Shown here in pieces: positions 54,248-63,873 of a stretch of 64,000 nt of DNA. The translations under genes were made by a program, and so were the position numbers. The notes below the pieces were generated by a model. It was not told the DNA's origin. It made no database searches and was given only the letters and a program-made list of their open reading frames with translations. This stretch comes from Sphingomonas aerophila (GTDB lineage Bacteria; Pseudomonadota; Alphaproteobacteria; Sphingomonadales; Sphingomonadaceae), in NCBI RefSeq assembly GCF_014199305.1, contig NZ_JACIJK010000001.1:1-64000 (forward strand). Direction: 5' to 3'. The number at the start of each line of letters is the position of its first letter. The stretch's first letter is position 1.

Positions 54248-55372
54248 ATGGATTCCCTCCCCGCCGACATCCCCGACCCATGGTCGCTTGGCGCCGATCC
54301 GTCCGCGCGCCGCATCGTCGTTGCCATGTCCGGCGGCGTCGATAGCTCCGTCGTTGCGGCCCTTGCGCAGCGCACCGGCGCCGAGGTGGTGGGTGTCACG
54401 CTCCAGCTTTACGACCATGGCGAGGCAACCGCCCGTCCAGGCGCCTGCTGCGCCGGACGTGATATTCGCGACGCGCGGGCCGTGTGCGACCGGCTCGGTA
54501 TCGCGCATTATGTTTTCGATTATGAAAGCAATTTTCGCGCGGCCGTGGTGGACCGGTTTGCCGACGATTATCTCGCTGGCCGGACCCCCATCCCGTGCGT
54601 CCAGTGCAACACCGGGCCGAAATTTACCGACCTGCTACAGTTCGCCCGTGATCTTGGCGCCGACTGCCTCGCCACCGGCCATTATGTCCGCCGGGTTGGG
54701 GGAATGGCAGGGGCGGAGTTGTACCGCGGCGCCGATCCCGCGCGCGACCAGAGCTATTTCCTGTTCGCGACCACCCAGGCGCAGCTCGACTATTTGCGCT
54801 TTCCCCTGGGCGGCCTGCCCAAGGCGCGGGTGCGCGAGCTCGCGGCGGAGATGGGACTTGGGGTCGCGGCCAAGCCCGACAGCCAGGATATCTGCTTCGT
54901 CCCCGACGGGGATTATGCCGGGCTGGTGCGGAAGCTTCGTCCCGACACGGACACCGCTGGCGAGATCGTGGACCTGTCTGGTCGTGCCCTCGGCCGCCAT
55001 CGCGGGCTGATCCACTTCACCGTCGGTCAGCGCCGCGGGCTCGAGATCGGCGGGCAGGATGAGCCGCTTTATGTCGTGCGGCTGGAAGCGGAAAGCCGGC
55101 GCGTGGTCGTGGGGCCCCGCCGCGCGCTCGCCGTGGATGCGGCGCAATTGTCAGGTCTTAATTGGATCGGTGGCAACCACCACGGCCCTCTCACCGCCAA
55201 GGTCCGCTCGATGGCGAAGCCGGTTCCAGCGCAGTTGATTGGCGACCGTCTGGTGTTCGACCAGCCCGAATATGGCGTCGCGCCGGGCCAAGCAGCCGTG
55301 CTTTACGCGGGCGAGCGGGTGCTGGGCGGCGGCTGGATCGAGAGAACGGAAGCGGCCGCGCTAGCCGCCTGA
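54248..55372 (+). CDS. mnmA: tRNA-specific 2-thiouridylase MnmA
   Basis: A 374-residue enzyme that activates U34 of tRNA-Lys, -Glu and -Gln with ATP and inserts sulfur. PP-loop [14 protein letters not shown], first catalytic Cys in [13 protein letters not shown], second Cys in [15 protein letters not shown], and the central [13 protein letters not shown] segment are intact. The C-terminal beta-barrel has [22 protein letters not shown] at 54248 is the best fit, giving a normal short leader. Convergent with the PhzF gene. Confidence 0.95.
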   Translation: MDSLPADIPDPWSLGADPSARRIVVAMSGGVDSSVVAALAQRTGAEVVGVTLQLYDHGEATARPGACCAGRDIRDARAVCDRLGIAHYVFDYESNFRAAVVDRFADDYLAGRTPIPCVQCNTGPKFTDLLQFARDLGADCLATGHYVRRVGGMAGAELYRGADPARDQSYFLFATTQAQLDYLRFPLGGLPKARVRELAAEMGLGVAAKPDSQDICFVPDGDYAGLVRKLRPDTDTAGEIVDLSGRALGRHRGLIHFTVGQRRGLEIGGQDEPLYVVRLEAESRRVVVGPRRALAVDAAQLSGLNWIGGNHHGPLTAKVRSMAKPVPAQLIGDRLVFDQPEYGVAPGQAAVLYAGERVLGGGWIERTEAAALAA

Positions 55373-55379
55373 CCAGCGA

Positions 55380-56177
55380 TCAGGGCAGCAGGAACGTGCC
55401 CTCGATCACCGTGACGCAACTGCCCGTCAGGATCACCCGGTCTTCCTCCAGCGTGCAGCCGAGCCGCCCGCCCCGGGCGCTCGCCTGATACGCCGTCATG
55501 CGATCACGCCCTAGCTTTTCCGCGAAGTAGGGCACCATCACCGCATGAGCGGAGCCGGTCACGGGGTCTTCATCGATCCCGAATGCCGGGACGAAGACGC
55601 GGCTGACGATGTCCGTCTCGGCACCCCGGGCGGCGACGATGACGACTAGGTCGCCCTCCTCCGCCATGGCCCGCAGGTCAGGGTCGCAATCGCGAACGCT
55701 ATTCTCGTCATCCACGACCACCAAAGCATAGCCGGTGTCGACCCATTGCGTGTCGAGCACGCCTTCGACGCGCAGAGCCGAAACCAAGCCGGGCAACGGG
55801 CGGGGGGTAGGCACCCAGGCGGGCAAGCTCATCCGATAGATCGAGTCCTGGCGCGCTACCTCCAGCATCCCAGACCGGCGGGTGCGAAACCGGACCCTCT
55901 CCTGCCCGATGCCCGACGACAGCACGACATGGCCGCTCGCCAACGTCGCATGCCCGCACAAGGCAACCTCGCCGCCCGGCGTGAACCAGCGCAGATCGAA
56001 ATCGGCCCCGTCATCCTCAGCCGCGACCAGAAAGGCGGTTTCGGACAGGTTGTTCTCCTGCGCGATCCGCTGAAGCGTCTCATCGTCCAGCCAGCGGGAC
56101 AAGGGCATCACGGCGGCGGGATTGCCTGCAAAGGGCTGGTCGGCGAAGGCATCGACCTGGGTAAACGGAATGCGCAT
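55380..56177 (-). CDS. PhzF-family isomerase
   Basis: A 265-residue protein of the PhzF/diaminopimelate-epimerase fold: FTQVDAFADQPFAGNPAAVM, ENNLSETAFLVAAED with the catalytic Glu, LRWFTPGGEVALCGHATLAS, and VFVPAFGIDEDPVTGSAHAV. No phenazine genes are nearby, so it is one of the many PhzF relatives of unknown substrate. The ATG overlaps the CDF transporter stop (TGATG), so it is the last gene of a cluster with pdxH and the transporter. Confidence 0.9.
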   Translation of the reverse strand: MRIPFTQVDAFADQPFAGNPAAVMPLSRWLDDETLQRIAQENNLSETAFLVAAEDDGADFDLRWFTPGGEVALCGHATLASGHVVLSSGIGQERVRFRTRRSGMLEVARQDSIYRMSLPAWVPTPRPLPGLVSALRVEGVLDTQWVDTGYALVVVDDENSVRDCDPDLRAMAEEGDLVVIVAARGAETDIVSRVFVPAFGIDEDPVTGSAHAVMVPYFAEKLGRDRMTAYQASARGGRLGCTLEEDRVILTGSCVTVIEGTFLLP

Positions 56178-57130
56178 CAGGCGCCGACCCGCTTGCCGAA
56201 CCAGTGAGGCGTCACGTCTGTCTCCACGAGCGGATTGTCCGTATCGACGTGCCCTTCGGGATCGAGGTGGATCAGCACCTCAACCTTGGGAAAGGCGCGT
56301 TTCAGGCTCTGCTCGACGCCCTCCACCAGGTCATGCGCGCGGGCAACGGTCAGCGATGCGTCCACCTCCATGTGGAACTGCGCGAAATCGTGGCTGCCCG
56401 AGCGACGGGTGCGGAAATCGTGAATGCCGCGCAGGCCCGGTTGTCGAGCGGCGACGTCGAGGAAGCGCTGACGCTGATCCTCCGGCCATTCCTTGTCCAT
56501 CAGCTGGTCGATCGCGTTCGACGACGCCTTGAATGCGCCGTATGCGAGCCACAGCGCGATCGCGATGCCGAAGATCGGATCCGCCTTGCTGAACCCCATA
56601 TACTGGTCGAGCACCAGTGCCAGGATCACTGATCCATTCAACAGCACGTCCGACTGATAATGGATGTTGTCTGCCAGGATCGCGACCGAACCGGTGCGGC
56701 GGATCACGGAGCGCTGGTACCAAAGCAATAAGGCCGTTGCAGCAATCGCGATCACCGATACGCCGATACCGAACTCGGCATCCCTGGTCGGGGCATGATT
56801 GCCAAGGGCGGCGATGGCGCGCCACGCGATGCCAACAGACGACGCGGTGATCAACCCGACCTGGAACAGCGCCGCAAGCGCCTCCGCCTTGCCATGACCG
56901 AAGCGATGGTCATGGTCGGCGGGCTCACCGGCAAGCTTCACGCCGTACAGGGTTACCAGGCTGGCCAGCAGGTCCAGTCCGGTATCGGCAAGCGAGCCCA
57001 GCATCGCCACCGACCCCGTGTGCCAGGCCGCGAAGCCTTTCAGCGCCAACAGAAAGGTCGCGGTCGCCACGCTCGCCAGTGCGGCGCGGATGGCAAAGGG
57101 CACAGCCCTGCGGCGTTCGTCCTGGGTCAT
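56177..57130 (-). CDS. Cation diffusion facilitator (FieF-like) transporter
   Basis: A 317-residue metal/proton antiporter. Six helices; metal-site motifs GSLADTGLDLLASLVTL and NIHYQSDVLLNGSV, the HDHRFGHGKAEALAALFQ loop, and a cytoplasmic C-terminal domain with AQFHMEVDASLTVARAHDLV and VLIHLDPEGHVD. It should export Zn2+ or Fe2+. The start overlaps the pdxH stop by four bases. Confidence 0.92.
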   Translation of the reverse strand: MTQDERRRAVPFAIRAALASVATATFLLALKGFAAWHTGSVAMLGSLADTGLDLLASLVTLYGVKLAGEPADHDHRFGHGKAEALAALFQVGLITASSVGIAWRAIAALGNHAPTRDAEFGIGVSVIAIAATALLLWYQRSVIRRTGSVAILADNIHYQSDVLLNGSVILALVLDQYMGFSKADPIFGIAIALWLAYGAFKASSNAIDQLMDKEWPEDQRQRFLDVAARQPGLRGIHDFRTRRSGSHDFAQFHMEVDASLTVARAHDLVEGVEQSLKRAFPKVEVLIHLDPEGHVDTDNPLVETDVTPHWFGKRVGA

Positions 57131-57705
57131 GGGTAGAGCAAGCCCTCGGTCCAGCCATCACCCGCGCGGGTGAACAGTCGACGCTCATGTAGGCGGTGGG
57201 CGCGATCCTGCCAGAACTCGATCCGATCGGGCGTAACGCGATAGCCGCCCCAGAAGGGCGGGCGAGGCACGTCGCGGCCTTCGAACTCCGCCTTTTTCGC
57301 CTCGAAACGGGCCTCAAAGGTTTCGCGAGCGTCGAGCGGGCGCGACTGGTCGGACGCCCATGCCCCCAGCTGCGAATCGCGACTGCGGCTCGCGAAATAC
57401 GCGTCGGACTCTGCCTCGGTGGCGAGTGTTACCTTGCCTTCGACCCGGATCTGGCGCCTGATCGATTTCCAATGGAACAGCAACGCGGCGGCAGGATTGG
57501 CGTGCAGGTCCGCAGCCTTGCGCCCTTCGCGGTTCGTGTAGAACACGAAGCCGTCGGGCCCATGCCCTTTCAGCAGTACCATGCGGACCGACGGGCGAGC
57601 GTCGGCATCGGCGGTGGCAAGCGCCATCGCGTTGGGATCGTTCGGTTCTGACTGCCTCGCTTCGGCGAACCAGGCGTCGAACAAGGCAAAAGGATCATCG
57701 GCCAT
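57127..57705 (-). CDS. pdxH: Pyridoxamine 5'-phosphate oxidase
   Basis: A 192-residue FMN enzyme that oxidises pyridoxine or pyridoxamine phosphate to pyridoxal phosphate. NAMALATADADARPSVRMVL, GFVFYTNREGRKAADLHANP, LLFHWKSIRRQIRVEGKV, SRSRDSQLGAWASDQSRPL and the ERRLFTRAGDGWTEGLLYP end are all typical. Somewhat shorter at the N-terminus than E. coli PdxH, normal for alphaproteobacteria. Earlier in-frame codons up to 57960 do not resemble the family. First gene of the overlapping pdxH-CDF-phzF cluster. Confidence 0.95.
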   Translation of the reverse strand: MADDPFALFDAWFAEARQSEPNDPNAMALATADADARPSVRMVLLKGHGPDGFVFYTNREGRKAADLHANPAAALLFHWKSIRRQIRVEGKVTLATEAESDAYFASRSRDSQLGAWASDQSRPLDARETFEARFEAKKAEFEGRDVPRPPFWGGYRVTPDRIEFWQDRAHRLHERRLFTRAGDGWTEGLLYP

Positions 57706-57822
57706 GTTGCTCGGCCCATATCCCAACCACCACCGAATCCCAAACCGGCGGTGTTGAACAAAAGGGAATCGGAACGAGTCCGTCGCCCAAGGATTGAATC
57801 GCCCTCGCAACGAGGTGCTCAC

Positions 57823-58734
57823 ATGCCCGCCAGAGCCTATTGGCAAGGTCAGATCCGGCTCGCGCTGGTGTCGATCCCGGTTGAAATCTATTCCGCGACC
57901 AAATCGGGCGCGCAGATCAGCTTCAAGCAGATCCATGAGCCCAGCGGCCAGCCGATCCATTACGAAAAGATCGTCAACGGAATCGGCCCGATCGACACGG
58001 CCGAGATCATGAAGGGCTATGAAGTCTCAAAGGGCGAGTACGTCCTGCTCGAACAGGAGGAGATCGACGCGGTCAAGCTCGAGTCCAAGAAGACGCTTGA
58101 GCTGACCCAGTTCGTGGACGCGTCCGAGATCGACGTCCTGTATTACGAAAAGCCGTATTTCGTGGTTCCGGCCGACGACCTTGCAGAAGAAGCGTTCATT
58201 GTTCTGCGCGAGGCGCTTCGGCGAACAAAGAAGGTGGGACTGGGCCAGCTCGCAATGCGCGGGCGCGAATATGTCGTCAGTCTGAAGCCATGCGGACGCG
58301 GCATGGTGCTCGAAACGCTGCGCTATGCGGACGAGGTGCACAAGGCGCAGGGCTATTTCCGCGAGATCCCGGACGAGAAGCCTGACAACGACCTGCTCGA
58401 TCTGGCCGAGGCGCTGATCGAGAAGAAGTCAGGGCCGTTCGAGCCGCAGGAGTTTCACGACCGCTATGTGGATGCCCTTCGCGAGCTGATCGAGCGCAAG
58501 CGCGAAACCGGCGGCAAGAAGATCATCGAGGACAAGGGCGACGAGGCATCGTCCCGCGGCTCCAACGTCGTCGACCTGATGGCCGCGCTCAAGAAGTCGA
58601 TGGAAAGCGGGGCCAAGGCCGCCAACGACGAGAAACCTGCCCCGGCCAAGAAGCCGGCGGCGAAGAAGGCCGCCGCGAAACCAGCTCCGAAGGACGCGGC
58701 CGAGAAGAAGCCGGCGGCGAGGAAGCGTGCTTAG
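57823..58734 (+). CDS. ku: Non-homologous end-joining protein Ku
   Basis: A 303-residue bacterial Ku: ARAYWQGQIRLALVSIPVEI, FKQIHEPSGQPIHYEKIVNG, KGEYVLLEQEEIDAVKLESK, VDVLYYEKP-like EIDVLYYEKPYFVVP, and a Lys/Ala-rich C-terminal tail (KKPAAKKAAAKPAPKD) that helps DNA binding and sliding. It forms a homodimer ring on double-strand ends and recruits LigD, whose gene follows 92 bases later. ATG at 57823 with GAGGTG. Confidence 0.95.
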   Translation: MPARAYWQGQIRLALVSIPVEIYSATKSGAQISFKQIHEPSGQPIHYEKIVNGIGPIDTAEIMKGYEVSKGEYVLLEQEEIDAVKLESKKTLELTQFVDASEIDVLYYEKPYFVVPADDLAEEAFIVLREALRRTKKVGLGQLAMRGREYVVSLKPCGRGMVLETLRYADEVHKAQGYFREIPDEKPDNDLLDLAEALIEKKSGPFEPQEFHDRYVDALRELIERKRETGGKKIIEDKGDEASSRGSNVVDLMAALKKSMESGAKAANDEKPAPAKKPAAKKAAAKPAPKDAAEKKPAARKRA

Positions 58735-58826
58735 GAGCGTTGGCGTGCCGATGCGATCGCGCAAGCCAAGAGCCCAGCTCGTAAAGCGGGCCGGTCCGGA
58801 CTCCGGCGAACACGGCGGGCTCCTGC

Positions 58827-61295
58827 ATGGCTGATCAGGATCCACTCGCCCGCTACAATGCCAAGCGCGACTTCTCCAAGACCGCAGAGCCGCGTGGCGA
58901 GTTCGCGCCCGGCAACGGCATCAGCTTCATGGTCCAGAAGCATGACGCGACGCGGCTCCATTGGGATTTCCGGCTGGAGGTCGACGGCGTCTTGAAGAGC
59001 TGGGCGGTCACTCGCGGACCCAGCCTCGATCCCGACGAAAAGCGCCTGGCCGTACGGACGGAGGATCACCCGCTCTCCTACGCAACGTTCGAGGGGACAA
59101 TCCCCAAGGGCGAATATGGCGGCGGCACCGTGATGCTGTGGGACCGCGGCACCTGGGCGCCCGTACCCGGCAAATCCGCCAAGGATCTGGAGAAGGGGCA
59201 CCTCCATTTCACGCTCAATGGCGAGCGGATGAAGGGTGAATGGCTGCTGATCCGGCTGAAGCCGCGGCGCAAGGAGCGCAACGAGAACTGGCTTTTGCGC
59301 AAGATAAACGACGCAGAGGCCGGCGGCACCGATACGCTCACCGAAGAGGCGCTGACCAGCGTCGCCACCGGCCGTACGATGCAGGAAATCGCGGAAAACA
59401 AGCCCGCCAAGGCCAAAGGAAAAGCGGCGCCCGCCAAGGCCGCCGCACCGAAAAGGGTAGCGAAAAGCTCTTCCAGGGCCGGCAAGCCACCCGCTTTCAA
59501 ACCGCTTCAATTGTGTACCCTTGTGGACGCGGTGCCGGCTGGCAACGGCTGGCTGCACGAGATCAAATATGACGGCTATCGTGCGTTGATCGCGGTCGGT
59601 GGCGGTTCAGCCAAGGTCTACACCCGCTCCGGCCTCGACTGGACGGACAAGTTTCCCGGCATTGCAGAGGTTGCTGCGGCGTTGCCGGTGAACGATGCAC
59701 TGATCGACGGTGAAATCGTCGCGTATAAGGACGGTCGTCCCGATTTTTCCACGCTGAAGGACGCAATCTCGAACAACGGCCCGATGACGTTGTTCGCCTT
59801 TGACCTGTTGCAGCTCGATGGCGAGGACCTGACGAAGCTGCCGAATGTCGCCCGCAAGGAGCGGCTGCGCCCGTTGGTCAGCGGCGACGATCCCCGGCTG
59901 CAATTTGCCGATCACGTCGTGGGCGCGGGCGAAAAGCTGTTCGAGACCATGTGCCGGGAGGGACTGGAGGGCGTGGTCTCCAAGCGGGCCGATGCTCCTT
60001 ATCGAGGGGATCGCACCTCAGCCTGGCTCAAGGCGAAGTGCATCCAGCGGCAGGAGTTCGTGATCGTCGGCTGGACCGCGTCGGACAATAAACGCGGGTT
60101 TCGCTCGTTGCTGCTCGGCGTGCACCGCGACGGGCAACTACAATATGCAGGCAAGGTCGGCACCGGCTTCGGTCATGCGCAGATGGACGAGTTGCTGGAC
60201 GCGATGGAGCCGCTGGCCCGCGATACGCCCACTGTGGTGGGGCCCAAGAACCTAGGTCGTGCGGCGGTGCGTGGTGCCCGCTGGATCGAGCCCAAGCTGG
60301 TGGCGGAGATCGCGTATGCCGAGGTGACGCCTGATGGCGTGCTGCGTCACTCGAGCTTCCTTGGCCTGCGCGGCGACAAGCCTGCAGCGGACGTGGTGGT
60401 CGAAACGCCGACACCGCCGCCCGCCGCTCCCGAGATCCACGTCAAGGTGTCGAGCCGCGAGCGCGAGATCTTCCCGGACTCCACCGTCACCAAGGGCGAG
60501 CTCGCCGACTATTACGCGCAAGTCGCGCCGATCATGCTGCCCTGGGTCGCGAACCGGCCGATCAGCCTGGTCCGCTGCCCACAAGGCCGCGGCAAGCGCT
60601 GCTTTTTCCAGAAGCATGACGCTGGCAGCTTCGGCGAATGGGTGCACCAGGTGCCCGTGACCGAGAAGGACGGATCCAGCGAAGACTATCTCTACGTGAC
60701 GGACGCCGATGGATTGGTCGCCTGCGTCCAGATGGGCACGATCGAGTTCCATGGCTGGGGATCGACCGTCGACCATCTCGAACAGCCCGACCGGATGGTG
60801 TTCGACCTCGACCCCGATGAAGGGCTCGACTTCGCGGTCACGCGCGACGCGGCGGCGCATCTGCGTGACCTGCTCGGCGAAATGGGACTGACCACCTTTC
60901 CGCTGCTGTCCGGGGGCAAGGGGGTCCATGTCGTCGTACCCCTGACGCCCCGGGCCGATTGGCCGGCTGTCCGCGATTTCTCGGAGCGCTTCGCCCGTGC
61001 CCTGGAGCAGGCCGACCCCGCCCGTTTCGTCGCCAACATGTCAAAAGCTCGGCGAAAGGGACGCATCTTCGTCGATTATCTGCGCAACGGGCGCGGATCG
61101 ACCGCGATCATGCCTTATGCCGCGCGCGCGCGGGCCGGCGCCCCCGTTGCCGTGCCGGTGTCGTGGACCGAGCTGCGCGACATGACCAGCGCGCACCCTT
61201 TCTGTGTGCGGGACGGCGCGGAGCTGTTGAAGCGCGCAAACGGGCGCGGCTTGCAGGGTTGGGGAGTTGCGGATCAGGTGCTGCCGGACCTCTGA
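58827..61295 (+). CDS. ligD: DNA ligase D (phosphoesterase-ligase-polymerase)
   Basis: An 822-residue end-joining enzyme with three modules in order. 3'-phosphoesterase at about 25-150 (MVQKHDATRLHWDFRLEVDG, IPKGEYGGGTV). ATP-dependent ligase at about 225-515, with adenylated Lys in LHEIKYDGYRALIAV and EGVVSKRADAPYRG. Archaeo-eukaryotic primase/polymerase at about 530-822 (MVFDLDPDEGLDF, LLSGGKGVHVVVPL, RNGRGSTAIMPYAAR). A Lys/Ala linker separates the first two. Module order is that of Pseudomonas and rhizobial LigD. Partner of Ku upstream. Confidence 0.96.
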   Translation: MADQDPLARYNAKRDFSKTAEPRGEFAPGNGISFMVQKHDATRLHWDFRLEVDGVLKSWAVTRGPSLDPDEKRLAVRTEDHPLSYATFEGTIPKGEYGGGTVMLWDRGTWAPVPGKSAKDLEKGHLHFTLNGERMKGEWLLIRLKPRRKERNENWLLRKINDAEAGGTDTLTEEALTSVATGRTMQEIAENKPAKAKGKAAPAKAAAPKRVAKSSSRAGKPPAFKPLQLCTLVDAVPAGNGWLHEIKYDGYRALIAVGGGSAKVYTRSGLDWTDKFPGIAEVAAALPVNDALIDGEIVAYKDGRPDFSTLKDAISNNGPMTLFAFDLLQLDGEDLTKLPNVARKERLRPLVSGDDPRLQFADHVVGAGEKLFETMCREGLEGVVSKRADAPYRGDRTSAWLKAKCIQRQEFVIVGWTASDNKRGFRSLLLGVHRDGQLQYAGKVGTGFGHAQMDELLDAMEPLARDTPTVVGPKNLGRAAVRGARWIEPKLVAEIAYAEVTPDGVLRHSSFLGLRGDKPAADVVVETPTPPPAAPEIHVKVSSREREIFPDSTVTKGELADYYAQVAPIMLPWVANRPISLVRCPQGRGKRCFFQKHDAGSFGEWVHQVPVTEKDGSSEDYLYVTDADGLVACVQMGTIEFHGWGSTVDHLEQPDRMVFDLDPDEGLDFAVTRDAAAHLRDLLGEMGLTTFPLLSGGKGVHVVVPLTPRADWPAVRDFSERFARALEQADPARFVANMSKARRKGRIFVDYLRNGRGSTAIMPYAARARAGAPVAVPVSWTELRDMTSAHPFCVRDGAELLKRANGRGLQGWGVADQVLPDL

Positions 61296-61395
61296 GGACC
61301 GCGCCTGAAAAGGTCCGATAGCTCATAAACAGGTTGCATCGGCCTGCAGTAAGTGGGCACGCAGGCCCGCGACACTGGCGACGCACAAAGGACTC

Positions 61396-63873
61396 ATGGC
61401 GACGCACCCCGCTGCACCCCTGTTCGAGGCCACCGAACAAGCCCGCCGCTGGATGGCCGACTATCGCGCCGGAGCCGGCTGGGGTGACGTGCTGGCATCG
61501 GGTGACGACGACGCCTGGTCCGCGATGTTCGAAGAGCTTGGGGCGGTGGCGGGCCGCGACCTGGGCCATGCGCGCGAACGGGTTCGGCGCCATACGGCTG
61601 ACATCGGCACCGGCTTTCGGCTGGCCGATGAGGCCGAAGAGCGGCCATGGCCACTGTCCCCGGTACCGTTGCTGATCGGGGCAGACGAATGGCGCCATAT
61701 CGAGCGCGGCGTAATCCAGCGGGCCGATCTGCTCGAGCGAGTAACTGCCGACCTTTATGGCCCGGCTCGACTGGTCGCCGATGGTGATCTGCCCGCCAGT
61801 GTTGTCACCGGCAGCCCGCATTTCGTGCGCACGGTGGCCGGGCTGGAGCCGCCGGGCGGACGGCACCTGCACATGGTCGGCATGGACCTGGCGCGGGGAC
61901 CGGGTGGCGAATGGCGGGTGCTGGCAGATCACCTGCGTGCGCCGGCAGGGGCAGGCTACGCATTGGAGAACCGGCTGGCGATCGGCCGGACGCTCGGTGG
62001 GCTAGGCCCGCGCCTCAACGTCCAGCGCCACGCGCCGTTTTTCGCGGCCTTTCGCGACGGGGTCACGGGCCTGTGCCGCCGGGCGGAGCCGCGCATCGGG
62101 CTGCTCACCCCCGGTCGCTACAGCCCAAGCTACGCAGAGCAGGCCCATCTCGCCCGCTACCTTGGCTTTCTGCTGGTCGAAGGAGCGGATCTCGCCGCGC
62201 TCGACGGGCGGTTGTACATTCGCACGGTTGCCGGGCTGAAGCGCATCGACGCGGTATGGCGGCGTATCGACACAAGCCTGCTCGATCCGCTGGCGTTCGA
62301 CACTCACTCACAGATCGGCGTGCCGGGGCTGCTCGATGCCTATGCCGCGGGCAATCTGGTCATCTCCAATCCACCGGGCGCCGGCCTGCTGGAAGCGTGC
62401 GCCTTTCACGCCTTCTTCCCGCGGCTTGCGAGCCGGTTGTTGGGTGAGGAGCTGTTGCTGCCCAGCATTGCCACCTGGTGGTGCGGAAGTGCGCGTGAGG
62501 CGGCGCATGTGACGCAATCGCTCGACGGGTTGATGATCGCACCGGCTTTTGGCGTGGCGCCGCTCGGCCTGCCAGCGGGTGCGCCGGTCGCCGGGGCCGA
62601 CCTGTCCGGTGACGAGCGAGCGGTGCTGCTAGAAGACATGGCGCGCCGCCCGCAGGATTATGTCGGGCAGGAAGTTGTTCGCCTGTCCACCATGCCAGTC
62701 GTGATCGGCGACACCCTGGTACCGCGCCCCTTCACCTTGCGCGTGTTCGCCACCCGCGACGCGCATGGCGACTGGACCGTGATGCCGGGCGGCTTCGCTC
62801 GCATCGGTGATGAGCCTGATGCCCGCGCCGCGATCATGGGAGAAGGCACTTGGTCCGCCGATGTCGCGGTGCATGGGGCCGAACCGGTGGCGCCCGTGTC
62901 GCTCCTGTCCGGCGCTGACTCGCATCAGGTTCGCCGTAATCCCGGCACCCTACCCAGCCGGGTTGCCGATAATTTCTTCTGGCTTGGCCGCTATCTTGAG
63001 CGCGGCGAAGCGCTGCTGGCCGCCATTCGCGTGCTGTTGGGCAATTCGATCGATGCCGATGGGGGCGGTGCGCTGGCGCCCGACACGGTTGGCCGGCTGG
63101 TCGGGCTGATCGCGGGCAGCGGCGCCGCTGCTTACCCCGCCTCGCTCGACCGTGCCGCACTGACCGCGTTTGCACGCCTCGCCATGGAGGATGAACACCA
63201 ACATTCCGTGCGTGTGATCAACGGGATGGCGAGGATCATCGGCGACGGATCGCGCGACCGTTTATCCGCCGACATGATCCGGCTTCTCGATGCGCCTTTT
63301 CCCTCCACGCCCGGGCTGCTGGACCGTGCTGGCGCGTTGCAGCGGCGATATGTGGCGATTGCCGGGCTTTCCGCCGAGCATATGGGCCGCACCGATGCAT
63401 GGCGCTTTCACGACCTTGGCCGGCGCATCGAGCGCGCCACGGCGATTACCCGGGCAGTTCGCCTGTTCGGGATGAAAGGCGCGTCAAGGGATGATCTGTC
63501 CACCCTGCTCGACCTTGCCGACAGCCAGATCAGCTATCGCCAGCGCTACCTGACCGGCATCGCGCGGGTGCCTGTCGTGGACTTGGTCGCGCTCGACCCC
63601 GGCAATCCCCGCGCCCTTGCCTTTCAGATCGAGCGCGTGGCCGTACATCTCGGCAAGCTTCCCGTACTGGAAGACGATGGCATGGCCGAGCCGCAACAAG
63701 CATGCGGGATCGCGTTGCAGGCGGCTATCAATACCGCGACCGCCGCCGGGCTCGATCCCGACACGCTCGGCAGCATCGAACGGCGACTATCGCAGCTGTC
63801 CGACGCCATTGCCCGGCGATATTTCCTGCAAGGGGCAGAGCCGCTGCGCGCAGCGGGACTGACACTCGCATGA
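61396..63873 (+). CDS. Circularly permuted ATP-grasp / alpha-E fusion protein
   Basis: An 825-residue fusion. Residues about 70-480 are a circularly permuted ATP-grasp domain (HIERGVIQRADLLERVTADL, LENRLAIGRTLGGLGPRLN, NLVISNPPGAGLLEACAFH, YVGQEVVRLSTMPV). Residues about 510-820 are an alpha-E domain (LPSRVADNFFWLGRYLERGE, ISYRQRYLTGIARVPVVDLV). These two occur with a transglutaminase in a conserved set thought to make or ligate a peptide-like product. In many genomes the two domains are separate genes. The stop overlaps the transglutaminase start (ATGA). Confidence 0.93.
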   Translation: MATHPAAPLFEATEQARRWMADYRAGAGWGDVLASGDDDAWSAMFEELGAVAGRDLGHARERVRRHTADIGTGFRLADEAEERPWPLSPVPLLIGADEWRHIERGVIQRADLLERVTADLYGPARLVADGDLPASVVTGSPHFVRTVAGLEPPGGRHLHMVGMDLARGPGGEWRVLADHLRAPAGAGYALENRLAIGRTLGGLGPRLNVQRHAPFFAAFRDGVTGLCRRAEPRIGLLTPGRYSPSYAEQAHLARYLGFLLVEGADLAALDGRLYIRTVAGLKRIDAVWRRIDTSLLDPLAFDTHSQIGVPGLLDAYAAGNLVISNPPGAGLLEACAFHAFFPRLASRLLGEELLLPSIATWWCGSAREAAHVTQSLDGLMIAPAFGVAPLGLPAGAPVAGADLSGDERAVLLEDMARRPQDYVGQEVVRLSTMPVVIGDTLVPRPFTLRVFATRDAHGDWTVMPGGFARIGDEPDARAAIMGEGTWSADVAVHGAEPVAPVSLLSGADSHQVRRNPGTLPSRVADNFFWLGRYLERGEALLAAIRVLLGNSIDADGGGALAPDTVGRLVGLIAGSGAAAYPASLDRAALTAFARLAMEDEHQHSVRVINGMARIIGDGSRDRLSADMIRLLDAPFPSTPGLLDRAGALQRRYVAIAGLSAEHMGRTDAWRFHDLGRRIERATAITRAVRLFGMKGASRDDLSTLLDLADSQISYRQRYLTGIARVPVVDLVALDPGNPRALAFQIERVAVHLGKLPVLEDDGMAEPQQACGIALQAAINTATAAGLDPDTLGSIERRLSQLSDAIARRYFLQGAEPLRAAGLTLA

